DNA from: Labia minor
Taxonomy: Eukaryota > Arthropoda > Insecta > Dermaptera > Spongiphoridae
NCBI GenBank assembly: GCA_963082975.1
Contig: OY720350.1
Coordinates: 8,823,488 to 8,887,487, forward strand
Reading direction: 5' to 3'
Length of the DNA: 64,000 nt
Made by a program: the position numbers and the translations under genes. Positions within the stretch are counted from its first letter, which is position 1, and the number at the start of each line of letters is the position of its first letter. A model generated the notes under the pieces. It searched no databases and was not told where the DNA came from. It was given only the letters and a program-made list of their open reading frames with translations. Shown here one piece after another: positions 30,855-42,091 of this stretch.

Positions 30855-32193
30855 CCTAATTTTTAGACTTTTTAGAAATTTCGTCCGGTTTTTTATTTCA
30901 GGTTATAGTGTGAATGTTGAAAGAATCTAATTCACCTCAAAATACTATAAAATAAAATCTATAAAATCGATGATATAGGGGGCTGATTATTATTATTATT
31001 AGATTATTTGTTTATAATATATATACATATATCTTTTCAAAAACAATATCGCCATTACTTTAATTGATATTCATTTAAATTAAAAAATATTTTTACAAAA
31101 TAATTAAACATGATTTAAATTAATATTATATTAATATTTAATTACTATTTATCAATATTGTGCAATATGTACTTACTATTTTGTATCAATTTTATGCAAT
31201 ATATCAATTACTAATTGATAAATATAATACCTCCTAAGTCACCTATGACCTAAGTTGAATCAGAATATTGCATTGGCATCGGAGTTACATAGGTATGCGA
31301 AATTTCAGCTCATTGGAACAGTGGGAAGTGGGTCAAATTAACGTTTCATTATTTGATGACACGGAAACGGGTGTAAGCTAAATAAAAGTGTGTAAAAAGA
31401 TATGAATATTGATTGTCAAAAGAATTTTCTCTCTCTAATTGCAAAATGTTTCTCTTTCTAAGTGAGAAATAATATATTACAAAGTAAATTTTTTCTTCCT
31501 TTCAATATTGAGTTAAAAAAAGAAGTTATTAAAAAAATAGAAGTTAATTGAGACTACTTCTATTAATGATTATCAAAATTTACTCCTATTTACATGACAT
31601 CCTTGTATTAAAATAGCATTGTCCTTTTTAGCATGAAGGGTTGAGAAATAGGAGTGTCAGGTCATTTCAACAGGACAAGCTCTACCTCTCTAATCAGCTT
31701 ATTGCAAATTAATCAGGTCTTGTCTTGGTCGAAGAGAATCGCGTGTTAAGGACGTTATCTTGCCACGTCATCCCCTTGATTGATCCCCGTTGAATTTAGA
31801 GGTAAGGGAGCAAAAGGAGTGAGTTGAACAGGGACGTAAAGAGAGGTCTCCGGGTTATTTTGAACGTTTCGCGTGTCTGAAAAGAATAGAGAATATAATT
31901 TAGAGATAAAATTGAGTGGAGTCTCTATACACGGACAAGAGAATAATATAATATAATATATTATTAATCACGACACTCGTCATTTGATAGTCTTAACTTA
32001 ATTGATGATTAGATTGTTTTTTTTTTAAAAGAAGAAATATACATACTAACACATAAATATGTTGTGATATTTTTATTAATATATATTCTCTTATATAAGT
32101 TTTGAAAGAAGAGAGAAATGGTTGAGAAAATTAATAAATACTACAAAGAAATGAATTATAATTTAAAATAAAAAAAAAAATATAATTCCAGGT
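30855..32193. other. Repeat F copy 2, AT-rich DNA and a GC-richer island
   Basis: 30985-31130 matches repeat F (TCTTTTCAAAAACAATATCG). 31640-31890 is a non-repetitive GC-richer island with homeodomain-type words (CTAATCAG, AATTAATCAGG) and a donor-like GAGGTAAGG at 31799. No open frame of useful length crosses it. The remainder is AT-rich. Confidence 0.35.
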
Positions 32194-32195
32194 TA

Positions 32196-32989
32196 GAAGT
32201 ATGAAATCGAAATTTTTTTGTCTGTTATTTGAAGATTATAAAAAATATTTTATTCAAAATAGTCTTCATTGGAAATTATTCGGCAGGTTAGAATGCCACA
32301 TCAAAAAACAAATCTTCCTTTGTAACGAATCAGTTCTCGAGCCATTTTCGTACATTTTCATACGAATTGAAGTGTTGTTCGGCAAGTGCATGTCCCAATA
32401 ATTCGAATAGATGGTGATCAGATGGAGCCTAATCTGGAGAATAAGTCGCATGCACTAGTACTTCCCAATGGAACGCCTCAAACGTATCCGTGACCCGTTT
32501 TGCTGTGAGTGAGGGGACATTATCATGAAGCAAAATGACGTGGAAAAATGAATCAATTGTTATTGACAGCAATCAGTGTTAACGATTTCGCCAGGTTTTA
32601 GTAGTTCATAACATATTCTACCCATTATTAACACTTTTTCGGTGGTTTCTCACGCTCCTCATTATTCACGTCATTTTAACTTTTTAAATTTAAAATTTTT
32701 AAACCACTCAAAGCATTGAGTTTTGCCAAGAGCATGTTCACCGTAGGCTTCGACAAGCATTCTATGCGATTCTGCAGCAGTTTTCTTCAAATGATAGCAA
32801 AAAACCAATGCTGTCCGTAAATCTCGACAATTTTAAGATTATATTAATTATACCGGTGTATGAAACTTATGTTATTGTGTGTTGAGAAACTCCGTCAGCT
32901 ATTAGAGGGAAAAGATGGCTCTACAGAAGCGGTCTTACGGTCTTTAAACTGATATGGAGCACCATCTATGAATTCGGGTTTCATACTTC
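32196..32989 (-). mobile_element. Defective mariner (mori-like) element
   Basis: The termini share GAAGTATGAAA and are flanked by TA. The left end reads GAAGTATGAAATCG, and the right end as reverse complement GAAGTATGAAACCC. Length is about 795 bp, internally deleted. The transposase is on the minus strand (next entry). Confidence 0.82.
32205..32830 (-). pseudogene. Mariner transposase pseudogene, internally deleted
   Basis: Near 32830-32690: LRTALVFCYHLKKTAAESHR then MLVEAYGEHALGKTQCFEWF, the N-terminal helix-turn-helix. Near 32630-32570: YELLKPGEIVNTDC, a block typical of mori-type mariners. Near 32540-32400: HVILLHDNVPSLTAKRVTDT carrying the second catalytic aspartate, then YSPD-stop-APSDHHLF carrying the third. 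A C-terminal ENVRKWLENWF follows. The block with the first aspartate and much of the linker are deleted, and stops and frameshifts are present. Inactive. Confidence 0.88.
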
Positions 32990-33579
32990 TACACCTATGT
33001 AAATAAAAAATAATTTCTAAAGATATTATGGCATTAAAACATACAATATTAATTCAATATATTATATATTGTATTTTAATTAAATTAATACATATTAAAA
33101 ATATATTTAAGTTTAATACAATTAGAGTTTTAGTAGAAGAAAGTTTATGAGTGAGTGAGAGAGAGAGATGTTAATAAATTTGAAAACTTCTCATGCTATT
33201 ATACCTGATTATATATAATATAATATTAAATCTTTTAATTATTAACATTAATACTTTTTAATTATTCAAATGAATATGTTTATCAAGCTTTTATTCTAAT
33301 AATCATGAAATAAATTTTATCTAACAATAAATAATATTTACTTCATATTATTTACTAAAGAATATGAATGAATATACCTATAATACAAAAGTTGTATATA
33401 AATATACATAGAATCATAGAATTAATAGACGAATTCCCAATAAAAGATAAGATAAAGGTTTCATTTAAATTTAATTCTTTAATAAGATGGCAATTCATTT
33501 AAGTGGAGTTTTAATTACTTTTTGATTTATTAATGGAATGAGTAAATGAATATTTATGGTACAAGTATATAATTATATA
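32990..33579. other. AT-rich stretch
   Basis: Low-complexity A/T sequence with a GA tract near 33150-33170. Nothing recognised. Confidence 0.4.
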
Positions 33580-33800
33580 CTAGCTGCTCAGAGCGCCTTC
33601 GGCGCTCTTCATACCTAAACGGGGGCTCCGCCCCCTGTACCCCCGAGTGGTACATAGTATTTGATTGAAAGTAGTAAAAGGTATTCATCTATTTTGTTTC
33701 AATCAGTATATTACATAAAACATTCATTTCTTTTTGTGTTCTTATTTAAAATATATTTTAATTTGATCAGTAAATTAATTATATATTAGCGGACCAGTGT
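33580..33800 (-). mobile_element. Helitron 3' end
   Basis: On the minus strand the sequence ends with hairpin AGAGCGCC-GAA-GGCGCTCT, then GAGCAG and the terminal CTAG (33580-33583) followed by T, the canonical Helitron end and A/T target. A second GC-rich stem, GGGGGCGGAGCCCCC, lies just upstream (33619-33634), with GTACCACTCGGGGGTACAGG. Relatives of this end are at 36960-37140 and 51250-51480. The 5' terminus (TC...) was not found, so the left limit of this copy is undefined. Confidence 0.8.
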
Positions 33801-34365
33801 GAGAGCCCGCACACGCAAATGAATTGAAACGCAAAAGATTGAAAAATATTGTAAGATATAAGAGAATGTGACGTCACAAAAGACGTCAAAAATAATAAAA
33901 AGTAAGAAAAAAATTATTTTTTCACTTTTCTCCAAAAGTATTTTTGTTTTCCAAAGAATTTCACGCTATTAATAGATTAGCCCGAGGGCTATCAAATGTC
34001 ATTAAAATGGCCCATATCGCATAAGTCGTTTAGGAGGAGTATGTGATAGAACTGTCTTTTTTAAATAAATATATCTTATCTTATTATGTTAGCTAAAATT
34101 GTAAAATCTATAAATATAAATATATTATAAAAATAAAAATATAAATATTCAAGATTATATGAATAAACTATTATAATTATTTTTTATTTCAATATTTTTA
34201 ATGTTAATACAATAATTTTTGTTTTATATTCTATAAAATAATTTAATTATTTTAAAAAACGGCGGTCTTCAATTACAATTTTTTTACTGTCTATTGTCTG
34301 TTCATTTCATAACTGAAGATATATAGAAATATAGAAATAGACGATATTACTTGGATTAATCTTAT
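33801..34365. other. AT-rich stretch
   Basis: A short GC-richer segment at 33788-33820 (GGACCAGTGTGAGAGCCCGC) and TTATCTTATTATGTTAGCTA at 34078, a diverged form of the family E end. No genes. Confidence 0.35.
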
Positions 34366-34541
34366 TATGCTAGCTAAAATTGTTTGTTTGTATTATTGAG
34401 GACCCCAGTTCAATTCATTTTAATCAGATTGATGCAATGATGCATCATTTAAGAATTGTAATAAATAATTAAAGAATTGTATATCAATATCTTTTAAAGG
34501 GTGGGGCGAGAGCTCGGTGTCCCAGGTATTAATATTACTAG
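34366..34541 (-). repeat. CCGAGC-hairpin repeat, family E short copy
   Basis: This contains TTATTATGCTAGCTAAAATT, CAATTCATTTTAATCAGATT and GATGCAATGATGCATCATTT, all reversed relative to 58620-59340, then GGGCGAGAGCTCGGTGTCCC and AGGTATTAATATTACTAGCC. It links the 'TAGCTAGCATAATAAG' block and the CGAG..CTCG hairpin block into one family. Confidence 0.6.
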
Positions 34542-35034
34542 CCAAACCCACAATAATAACGAATTATTTCAGTTTAACTTAATTACCGAACCGAGGCGAT
34601 ATATAAATAGATTTGAGTGAGGGTTGTTTTAACTGAAATAATTAAGTTTAATAAATAATGTATGTAAAATGATGATATATAATCCAAGATCAATCTACAA
34701 TCTATTTTTATCAATGGCCGTATAAAGCATACGGCAAATTGTCAGAAAGGGTCGGTTACCTGGCAGCAGCAGCAGCAGCAGCAGTGGCAGCAGGTAATGC
34801 ATGAGTGAGTGCATCGGTGATGGATCTCTTGTTTTCCATTTAAATAAAAGACCAATAAATAACACCCGGAAACCGGATCTCATCATGTCTCATTAACGCC
34901 AGTGACATGTAACTAAAATGCATGCATCTATTTTATTTTGCGCTTATATTATTTTACCGAAAGCAAGACAAGAACATTATATACATATTTTCAGAGATAC
35001 ATATCCACTCTCTCTCACCCATCTAGCAACCATC

Positions 35035-35066
<32 letters not shown>

Positions 35067-35458
35067 CTACATCTATTTATCTACATACATATATAAACCA
35101 ATTTTTGCATAACACCACGGGAATAGACACCAGCTTTAATAATGATATAAATTTACCTCTCTACAACCTGACACAACACGGATTGTCATAAATAAAGCAT
35201 ACAAAATAAATTAACAAAAGCTGTTCATAATTCCAAATTTATTCCTTGTTTAATCAAATTCCCACTCGTCAAATCACTCTCACTCTCTCTTTCTCTTCCC
35301 CACCTCTTTATCTACTCTCACTACTATTCTATTCTTTACCTATTGATAGACATAGAAAAAATTTATATTTTTAATAAATTTTGTTAATTTGAGATTTATT
35401 GTTACCATAACCATATATTAAGTATCTTAAATACGAAATAATAATTTTTAATATATTA
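34542..35458. other. Unique stretch with CAG, TA and CT tracts
   Basis: (CAG)n with one TGG interruption at 34762-34793 lies in GC-richer sequence 34740-34900. Its minus-strand reading gives a leucine run and is not a convincing protein. (TA)n at 35036-35065. CT-rich around 35275-35320. Confidence 0.45.
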
Positions 35459-35670
35459 AGTACCAGGACACCGAGCCTCCGCTCGGTAATTAAAAAAAAT
35501 GATTCCTTATTATTGTTATTTTTCCCTAAAATATACAAATTAATTAAAATAACTTGATTTTCATTTAAAGTTGAAAAATATATTAAAATTTACTTGATAA
35601 AATAATATTATATATATACCTGGTTCACCGAGCCACCGTTCAAATAATTTAAAAAAACATAAATGACTAA
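35459..35670 (-). repeat. CCGAGC-hairpin repeats, two tandem copies
   Basis: GTACCAGGACACCGAGCCTC then CGCTCGGTAATT at 35460-35492 (stem CCGAGC/GCTCGG) is followed at 35618-35645 by ACCTGGTTCACCGAGCCACC. The same pair with the same spacer words (AACTTGATTTTCATTT, ATTTACTTGATAAAATAA) recurs at 57049-57640. Confidence 0.7.
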
Positions 35671-35678
35671 TAAAACAT

Positions 35679-36436
35679 CAGAGGCGCACCTAGGGGGGTG
35701 CGGTGGGTGCGGTCCGCACCGGGCGGCACTTATCTTGGGGCGGCATTTTTTATATTTAGTTATAGTTGTAAAAAGCAACTTATTCATTTCATATATTTAT
35801 TTTTTTTCTTTCTTGAATAATAAATGATTATTATGATTATTATAAGTTTACTATTTGATTTATATAAATTATGATTAACTATATGATTTCGAATATTATT
35901 CCTCGGTGTATATAAATGCATTTTAGTGTAAATTTTGAATTCTAATTCCAAGAACAGGATAATAATTTTATTTTATTGTATTCATTAAAATTCGTTGAAT
36001 TCGTAAACGCATCTTTACGATTTTGTTCGGCAATTTTTCCTAACTAAAATTTTTTGATATCAGTTTATAAATGTCATTTCTTTTGAAAAGTTTATATGAT
36101 TACTTTGAAGTGATATACCAATATTTTTTTAAATCATAGATTTTTCTTTTGAAAAGCAGGGCCGGCGGAAAAAATATAAATATAAATTTTGAGAGCATTA
36201 TACACGATTTTTCTAGTATGAAAGCTAGAAGAGTAAATATTATATTAATATGTTTACGAGTGCATACAAATATGTGTAAAAAAATTTACTCTCTGTATTA
36301 ATTAATATTGATTAAATAACTTAATAATTGATTTATGTGCATTAATTTATAAATACCACTATTTGATTGACTTATAATAAAAAGGGCGGCAAACTGGAGA
36401 TCGCCCCGGGCGGCAAAAGTTCTAGGTATTCCACTG
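35679..36436. mobile_element. hAT element with perfect 8-bp duplication
   Basis: It starts CAGAGGCGCACCTAG and ends (reverse complement) CAGTGGAATACCTAG, flanked on both sides by TAAAACAT (35671-35678, 36437-36444). Subterminal GGGCGGC motifs occur at both sides (CACCGGGCGGCACTT, AAAGGGCGGCAAACTGG). About 760 bp, AT-rich interior with no transposase frame. An internal GCAGGGCCGGCGG at 36157 may be the end of another nested hAT-like element. It is inserted in a family D/E-like repeat whose halves flank it. Confidence 0.88.
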
Positions 36437-36444
36437 TAAAACAT

Positions 36445-36854
36445 ATACTCCTTAAACGTATGTATTAATGCACTGACTTACATATCTCTATTTTTATCGA
36501 TATATATTCAATAACCGCAGAAATTAAGTCTTTCTGTGGGGAAATTTTGACGTAGGCTCAAAATTGGCAGAACCGATTTCGATGAAATTACATTACAATA
36601 TTCTTGCATATCTCACAAATTAATTTTTTAAAATTTGATATCTACATTTTGTTATTCAGCAGAGCAAAGAATACAATTGAAAGAATGTTTATATATTTAT
36701 ATTATTATAATTATTTTTTTCTAATATTGGCCTTTTTAACTTAATTAACACACTGAAAACATTCACTTATTACCTCCTTTAAATTTTAGGATTGTATGAA
36801 TAAATAATTTTAATTTTTATATCTCATAATTGGATTTTCAAGTAAGATGTTAAT
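36445..36854. other. AT-rich stretch with repeat remnants
   Basis: TACTCCTTAAACGTATGTAT continues the family D-like repeat interrupted by the hAT element. CCGATTTCGATGAAATTACA at 36571 is a diverged form of the conserved module seen in families A-C. Otherwise AT-rich. Confidence 0.4.
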
Positions 36855-36915
36855 ATGGGTGGACAATGTATGAAGGGACACTTGGAGAAATGTGGTTGTT
36901 GCGGCCAAGAAGTTT
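36855..36915 (+). pseudogene. Small LINE 3'-end remnant
   Basis: Reading plus: WVDNV, a gap, then RDTWRNVVVAAKKF, matching the C-terminus of the non-LTR element at 56565-56753 with an internal deletion. A GATA tract follows. Confidence 0.7.
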
Positions 36916-36959
36916 CGAGTAGATAGATAGATAGATATAACAAATACAAGAATAATATA

Positions 36960-37140
36960 TAATTAATTTACTGATTAAATTAAAATATATTTTAAGTAAG
37001 AATACAAAAACAAATGAATGTTTTATGTAATATACTGATTGTAACAAAAAATGGATGAAAACCTTTTACATATAAACTTCCAAACAAATACAGGGTACAG
37101 GGGCCAGAGCCCCCGGCAAGGTGTGAATAGCGCCCAAGGT
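36960..37140 (+). mobile_element. Helitron 3'-region fragment
   Basis: ACTGATTAAATTAAAATATA, CTGATTGTAACAAAAAATGG and ATGAAAACCTTTTACATA lead to GGGTACAGGGGCCAGAGCCC and GTGTGAATAGCGCCC, parallel to 51300-51475. The terminal CTAG is not present. Confidence 0.65.
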
Positions 37141-38151
37141 GGACTGAATACGTTGAAAAAAAATTAATCGGAGCAATACAAAAGGAGTTAGTTACTAAAA
37201 ATAATAAATCGCTAATTAATTACAATTAATTAATTATAATTCAATTATATTTCTTCTATACCTTCTAGGGATGCATTGAAATATCTATAAAAATTTTCAA
37301 AAGTCTATCTCAATAAAAAGTCGATGAAAAGTCGATTTCAATTTGTCAAAAGAGCGAACAGACAGAGACAGACGATAAGTGAAGTTGAGAAAAACGTTAT
37401 AAAATGTACGATAATCCAAATTTATTATTTGGTATCTCTTCAAAAATACAATATTCCAAAATCGGAAATAATAAATTTTTAAAGTCGATGTTTATTATTA
37501 TTATATTATCTATACTTATTAGATAAAATATATTTAAAAATAATAAAATATTTCAATATATACCTCCATTCAAAATAAAAATAAAATTAATAAAAAATTT
37601 GCTAAATTTCAAATATAATACATACTAATCTCATTTAACTAAGTCTATTTAATTTTATATAATTTTAGTTCAGGAAATGTTTTATCGAAGATGTTTGTAA
37701 TGTGTAAATGGATTAGATTTTGATAATACTTTAAGTTCATGTTGAAATGATGATTGAAAATATTCTATACCTTCACACTTTCCTCCACTCACCTTTCTTA
37801 ACCCCATTTTTGACAGCTCATCGACTAGAAACAAAGTTACTCCATAACTTTTGAATCAAATTTATTTCTAAGACTTACTGGTTCGATTTCTATAACAAAA
37901 TATCTAAGCCAATTCTTGTTTATAGTAGGTAATCCGAAGGGGGTGAAAGTTCACCACAACGATAAACCCAAGAAAAGGAAGACTCCCGCATGCTAAGTGG
38001 ATAATGGCGAGTTGTAAAGGATAAAGATTTTCACGAAAACACAACTTGATCACGAAAAGTTTTAATGTTAAAACTTTCATGGTCACGTTATTGTTTTTTT
38101 GTTTGTTATTTCCGTTGATAATAGCTAAAAAGAAATGTGAATAAAAAAAAT
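37141..38151. other. AT-rich stretch
   Basis: No repeat match. A moderately complex part at 37740-38090 has a 60-codon minus frame (37904-38086) without recognisable similarity. Confidence 0.35.
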
Positions 38152-38430
38152 CTGGAGTGTCTCCACTCGACTATCTCGCAAATTTGAATTGGATTAAATA
38201 ACATATATTAATTTAAATTAAATTATATTAATTATAAATAATAAATAAAAATCAATAAATAATATTTATTAAACCAGCGCATGTTTGGCTCTTTGTTGAT
38301 GGCACCGCGTCACGTGTTGGCGCGTGAGATTTTCAGTGTAAAATATTAATTCTGGTACTTTCAGCAATTCAATCAAGCTGAAATTCTATATATAGCAGTT
38401 TTATACAATTATTAATCATGTGAAAAATAT
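38152..38430 (-). mobile_element. Helentron/HINE-like family A, copy A9 (truncated)
   Basis: The 3' terminus TCTGGAGTGTCTCCACTCGA at 38151 next to an A-run, GACTATCTCGC, and the GGCTCTTTGTTGATGGCACC block are intact. It breaks off after CATGTGAAAAAT, before the module and microsatellite. Confidence 0.88.
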
Positions 38431-38794
38431 TATAGATATATTTATTTGTGAATTTGCATAAATGCAATATTAATAACTGAAACAATTCGACAAAATATTT
38501 AAAAAAAAATAAATTATTTTTTTCTAATTATTTGATTTAAAAATAATTAATTTTATAAATATAAAAATTTTATTTTCAGTTATATGTAGAAAAGTTTTCC
38601 AGTCAGTGAGTGTGTCGGCCTAATATGTTGATGTTTCGTCTAAAAACCAAATTATAATTAAAATCAATTTTTTTATGAATAATTAAAATAAAAATAAGTA
38701 TTAATTTATTATACATTTCTCTCTATATTTATATACTATAATATAAATATAATATGTGACAGTAATATAAAATATATAATAATTACGGGCTCCT

Positions 38795-39100
38795 ATAATT
38801 TACCAGTATTAAAAACAAATTACATTTTCAAAATTAAAATATAATATTTCTAGTCTTACTCACATTAAATTTTAATTGCATTATCAACATCTATTATTTT
38901 GTCATTTCTTGTTAATAGTCAAGAAAACCTGATTATCAGATTATTTTAGTATAAATACATGTTACACCAACTACTCTATTCGAAAGTGCATAAAGCACGA
39001 AAATGTTTGCAAGAACTTGAAAAATATAGTCAGGCCTGTTTCTTAAGTTCATATATAATTTACTTTTTCCTTCTACACCAATCGTAAAAAAAATTATATT
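38795..39100 (-). repeat. SINE-linked 3' flanking unit, copy 1
   Basis: On the minus strand this directly follows SINE S3. It contains ACGATTGGTGTAGAAGGAAA, AGGCCTGACTATATTTTTCA, TTCGTGCTTTATGCACTTTC and AGAGTAGTTGGTGTAACATG. The same order follows SINE S4 at 42385, showing that SINE and flank were duplicated together. Confidence 0.8.
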
Positions 39101-39383
39101 AAAAAAAAAAACCTCTGACTTTTGTACGTCCTATGCAAGGACAACGCCTATCAAGCCGGTTATATCAATGAGGTGTCCTATGATCAGTAGAACGAGTCCT
39201 CTCAACCTTTATCTTGATTTTCTTGATCGGAGTAGCTTTTCCCCAATGTTGTTCCCGGAGGCTGGGTTGACTCCGTCCCATAGATCCCAACTAAGGAAAT
39301 TCCCTTGCCAGGCCCGGGACTTGAACCCGGGACCATGTGAATGTGAGGCAGGTTCACTACCCACACACCCAATGGCGCCTTCA
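39101..39383 (-). mobile_element. tRNA-derived SINE, copy S3 (complete)
   Basis: This is the most complete copy, on the minus strand. Its head is GAAGGCGCCATTGGGTGTGT with A-box TGGGTAGTGAACC, and its B-box is CCCGGGTTCAAGTCCCGGGC. The body has GGACGGAGTCAACCCAGCC and CTTGATTTTCTTGATCGGAG in reverse. The tail GACGTACAAAAGTCAGAGG is followed by a T-run. The GCGCTATCAAGT part is shortened. Frames at 39168-39469 on both strands are chance readings. Confidence 0.93.
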
Positions 39384-40077
39384 AAATTACAATAAATACT
39401 ATAATAAAATACATTAAATAATCTACTTAATTTAATGCTTAAATTAAAAAATAAAAATAAAATTAACATTTTATACTAATTTATATTGACATAAAATAAA
39501 TATAAAGTTATTACATTCAGACTTTCATTAGAAAAGAATGCATTTTTCCGATGTTACAGGGGTAGTGCAACATTTTATACAAGTAAATAAAAAATTAAAC
39601 CATTTTTTAGCCACTTAATTATAAAAGAATTACTTAATAATTTGCTATTTGACATCTTAAAGAAACAATTGCAATGCGTTAATCTCAATTCATTATAAAT
39701 ATCTTATATTAAATTCTACTTAAGTCAAAAAGCATCTAGAATGGAGGCTTATCTCAGCAACCCTCCAAACCGGCCATCCTTTGTGCTCGCCTTTCTCTTT
39801 TCTTCTTTGTTTTATGAAAATTAATTAAACATCATGTTGACTTGTCTTCAAATCAAATCCAATTACCAAAAGAAATAATGTTACAAAAATGAATTAAAAT
39901 TATGAAAAAGTACTTATTTGAAGATTAAAGAGAATCAAGAATATTGCAATCTTAACTAATCTAATTCGAATTTCAATTTAAATTATTATTTTAAAAAATT
40001 ATATTTTTATTTTTTGTATAATTTAATAATATATAAATATATATATAAATACTTATCCAGTATCAGAACATTTAAAT
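39384..40077. other. AT-rich stretch
   Basis: Small GC-richer patch at 39740-39790. No reading frame or repeat recognised. Confidence 0.4.
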
Positions 40078-40240
40078 GGGCTAAATTGGATTAAAACAAG
40101 AGTGATTCACTTTCACCAATTTTATTTAATTTAACATATTGAAGGGAAATCGAATGAAATCCAATTAGATAAAAAAACTTCAAGTATTAGGTTGCACGGA
40201 CGATTTAAATATAATAGGAGATTCCTATTTGTTGGATTTG
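40078..40240 (+). pseudogene. Non-LTR reverse transcriptase palm fragment
   Basis: Across frames: FHQFYLI (from SPILFNL), IEGKSNEIQLDKKTSSI and GCTDDLNIIGDS, the last being a mutated Y-A-D-D catalytic box (CTDD). It matches the same element family as 56140-56300 (REYLIRQIGGKSKGIELNKK). Frame disrupted, about 160 bp only. Confidence 0.75.
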
Positions 40241-40377
40241 TATAGACATAGTTGGGATCATAAAATATAGGAGGAGGTGACGATGAGCAGGACAGGAGGA
40301 TGGAAATGGGAGAGAAAATACTGGCGAGAGAGACTTGTTTGTTGGAAGAGATAAATAGATACAAACTACTACTAGAC

Positions 40378-40465
40378 CAGTTACTCTCAACCACAGTGCT
40401 GCGAGATTATGAGACTCTTAAACATTTCCGACTTTTTTTCTAAATTTTTTCAATTCAGTTCTAAA
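40378..40465 (+). mobile_element. hAT MITE left part (host of B6)
   Basis: CAGTTACTCTCAACCACAGT equals the left end of the 61730 MITE. It is followed by GACTCTTAAACATTTCCGAC and TTTTTTCAATTCAGTTCTAA. Family B copy B6 interrupts it, and its interior resumes at 41106. The right terminal repeat was not found. Confidence 0.75.
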
Positions 40466-41105
40466 ATAAGTTGACCTGTGGCCAGGTCCGAACCGACCGA
40501 CGGTTTGAAATAAATTAATTTCCAGCTACAGAAACAATTTCAAATAATTTTAATATATCTATTAATGTAATAAAAAACAGATATGGATATAACATAAATA
40601 TTTTTAATTTTATTTTATTTATAATATATAGCTGAAGTAGCCGGCGTTGCCGGCGTTACCCGAGGCTGTGACGTCATGAAGGGCTGGGTGACGTCATATA
40701 ATTTTAAATTAAGAAAAACATAATGAAGATGATTTTTCCCGAGGATAAAACCAATACATTCGTGGTGATATGTAAAAAAATCTCCTTATGTGAAATTTGG
40801 TGCGAAAATAACCCATCCCTTCTTATCGTCGATCGCTAATACTACCACTTCCGGTTTCCGGATTTGCACCAAAAGTTGATCAATTCATCCCACTGATGCA
40901 TTAAGTAAATATACCAAATTTCATCAAAATCCGTTGAGCCGTTCAGGCTGTACACATCTATACGGAAGGACAGACGGACGGACAGACATCATGCTAAAAA
41001 TACTTTTTTCTGTTAAGAAAATGCATGATTCGTGGAGATATGTAAAAATCTCCACATGTGAAATTTGGTGTGAAAACAATACCTCCCTTACTATCGTCGG
41101 TCGGT
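40466..41105 (-). mobile_element. Helentron/HINE-like family B, copy B6
   Basis: Full length on the minus strand. AAGTTGACCTGTGGCCAGGT and CCGACCGACGG at the left, CGTCGGTCGGT and A-run at the right. It carries the module, with GTTGAGCCGTTCAGGCTGTA, and a short GGAC tract at 40963-40987. It is nearly identical to B3 and B4. The frame 40924-41145 crosses its 5' end by chance. Confidence 0.94.
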
Positions 41106-41200
41106 AAAAAAGGCAAAACGTTTTTGGGACTAGGCTCTTAAACATTTCCGACTTTCTAAATTTTTCAATATGGTTCTAAAAAAAAGCTAACAAATTTTAA
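41106..41200 (+). mobile_element. hAT-like host interior, right of B6
   Basis: GGCTCTTAAACATTTCCGAC and TTTTTCAATATGGTTCTAAA continue the pattern left of B6. The two half-copies suggest that the host carried this word in tandem, or that B6 insertion was accompanied by a small duplication. Confidence 0.6.
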
Positions 41201-41839
41201 TAATTTTTAACTCGTAAACTAGAAGAGACCGGGAAAAATTTCATAAGAAAGGTTTCTATAGAATTAAACAAGAAATCCACACAGGTAAACTTTCATTCAA
41301 ATCCCTAGAGATTTCCGTTTTATAAATAATTACCCATTCGTTCAGTAATGAAAATAAATTGTTTCCTCAAATCTAGTATAAATTTATTTTTTTATTTCTT
41401 TATATTAGAATATTTATTGATATTATATCGTATTTAGGAATCAAAAGGGATAAATTTTACAGATCGAATTACTGTTCGAATCTCAATGGTAATCCATGTA
41501 TAATCTTCTTACAATATTACTTAATTGAAATTTTAAACAATGAATTCTACTAAATACGTTGATTTGGAATTTAAAAGGTAAACATGATTTGTATATTGTA
41601 CCATCGAAGGCAGGCATATTATGTTACATGCATGTGTTCGAAATTAACACTTTACTCAGGCAAATCTCAAATAGAATAGAGTTATTGAGAAAGAGAGAGA
41701 GAGAGAGAGAAGGTGTGGGATATATATATATATATAGCTTTAAGGTAAGTAAATGCGCCCGGATATAGTACGATAGTACAAATAATTAATAACCATACAA
41801 ACAGACATGATTGATGATGAACAGAGATCTTAGGAATCA

Positions 41840-41878
<39 letters not shown>

Positions 41879-42091
41879 CGATAATAAAGGTATACATTCC
41901 GAATTTACCACCCAGAAATCATTACTATTAATCAATTATTAAACTCTTTAACAATAGAATAAAGAAAGATAAAAAGAAAATGTATGATTTGAAAGTTAGA
42001 AAATAGATCTAACATTATTCTATTATTATACCTTAACAAACATATATTTATATTTTTATATAATTTACTTAAATACACTATAATACGGGTA
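41201..42091. other. AT-rich stretch with GA and TA tracts
   Basis: (GA)n at 41692-41711, (TA)n at 41842-41875. Frames at 41559-41768 and 41682-41897 run through simple sequence and are not credible. Confidence 0.5.

Noticed and set aside
34695-34886. Leucine-run frame over the CAG repeat
   Set aside because: Produced by the trinucleotide tract; the rest of the frame has no similarity.
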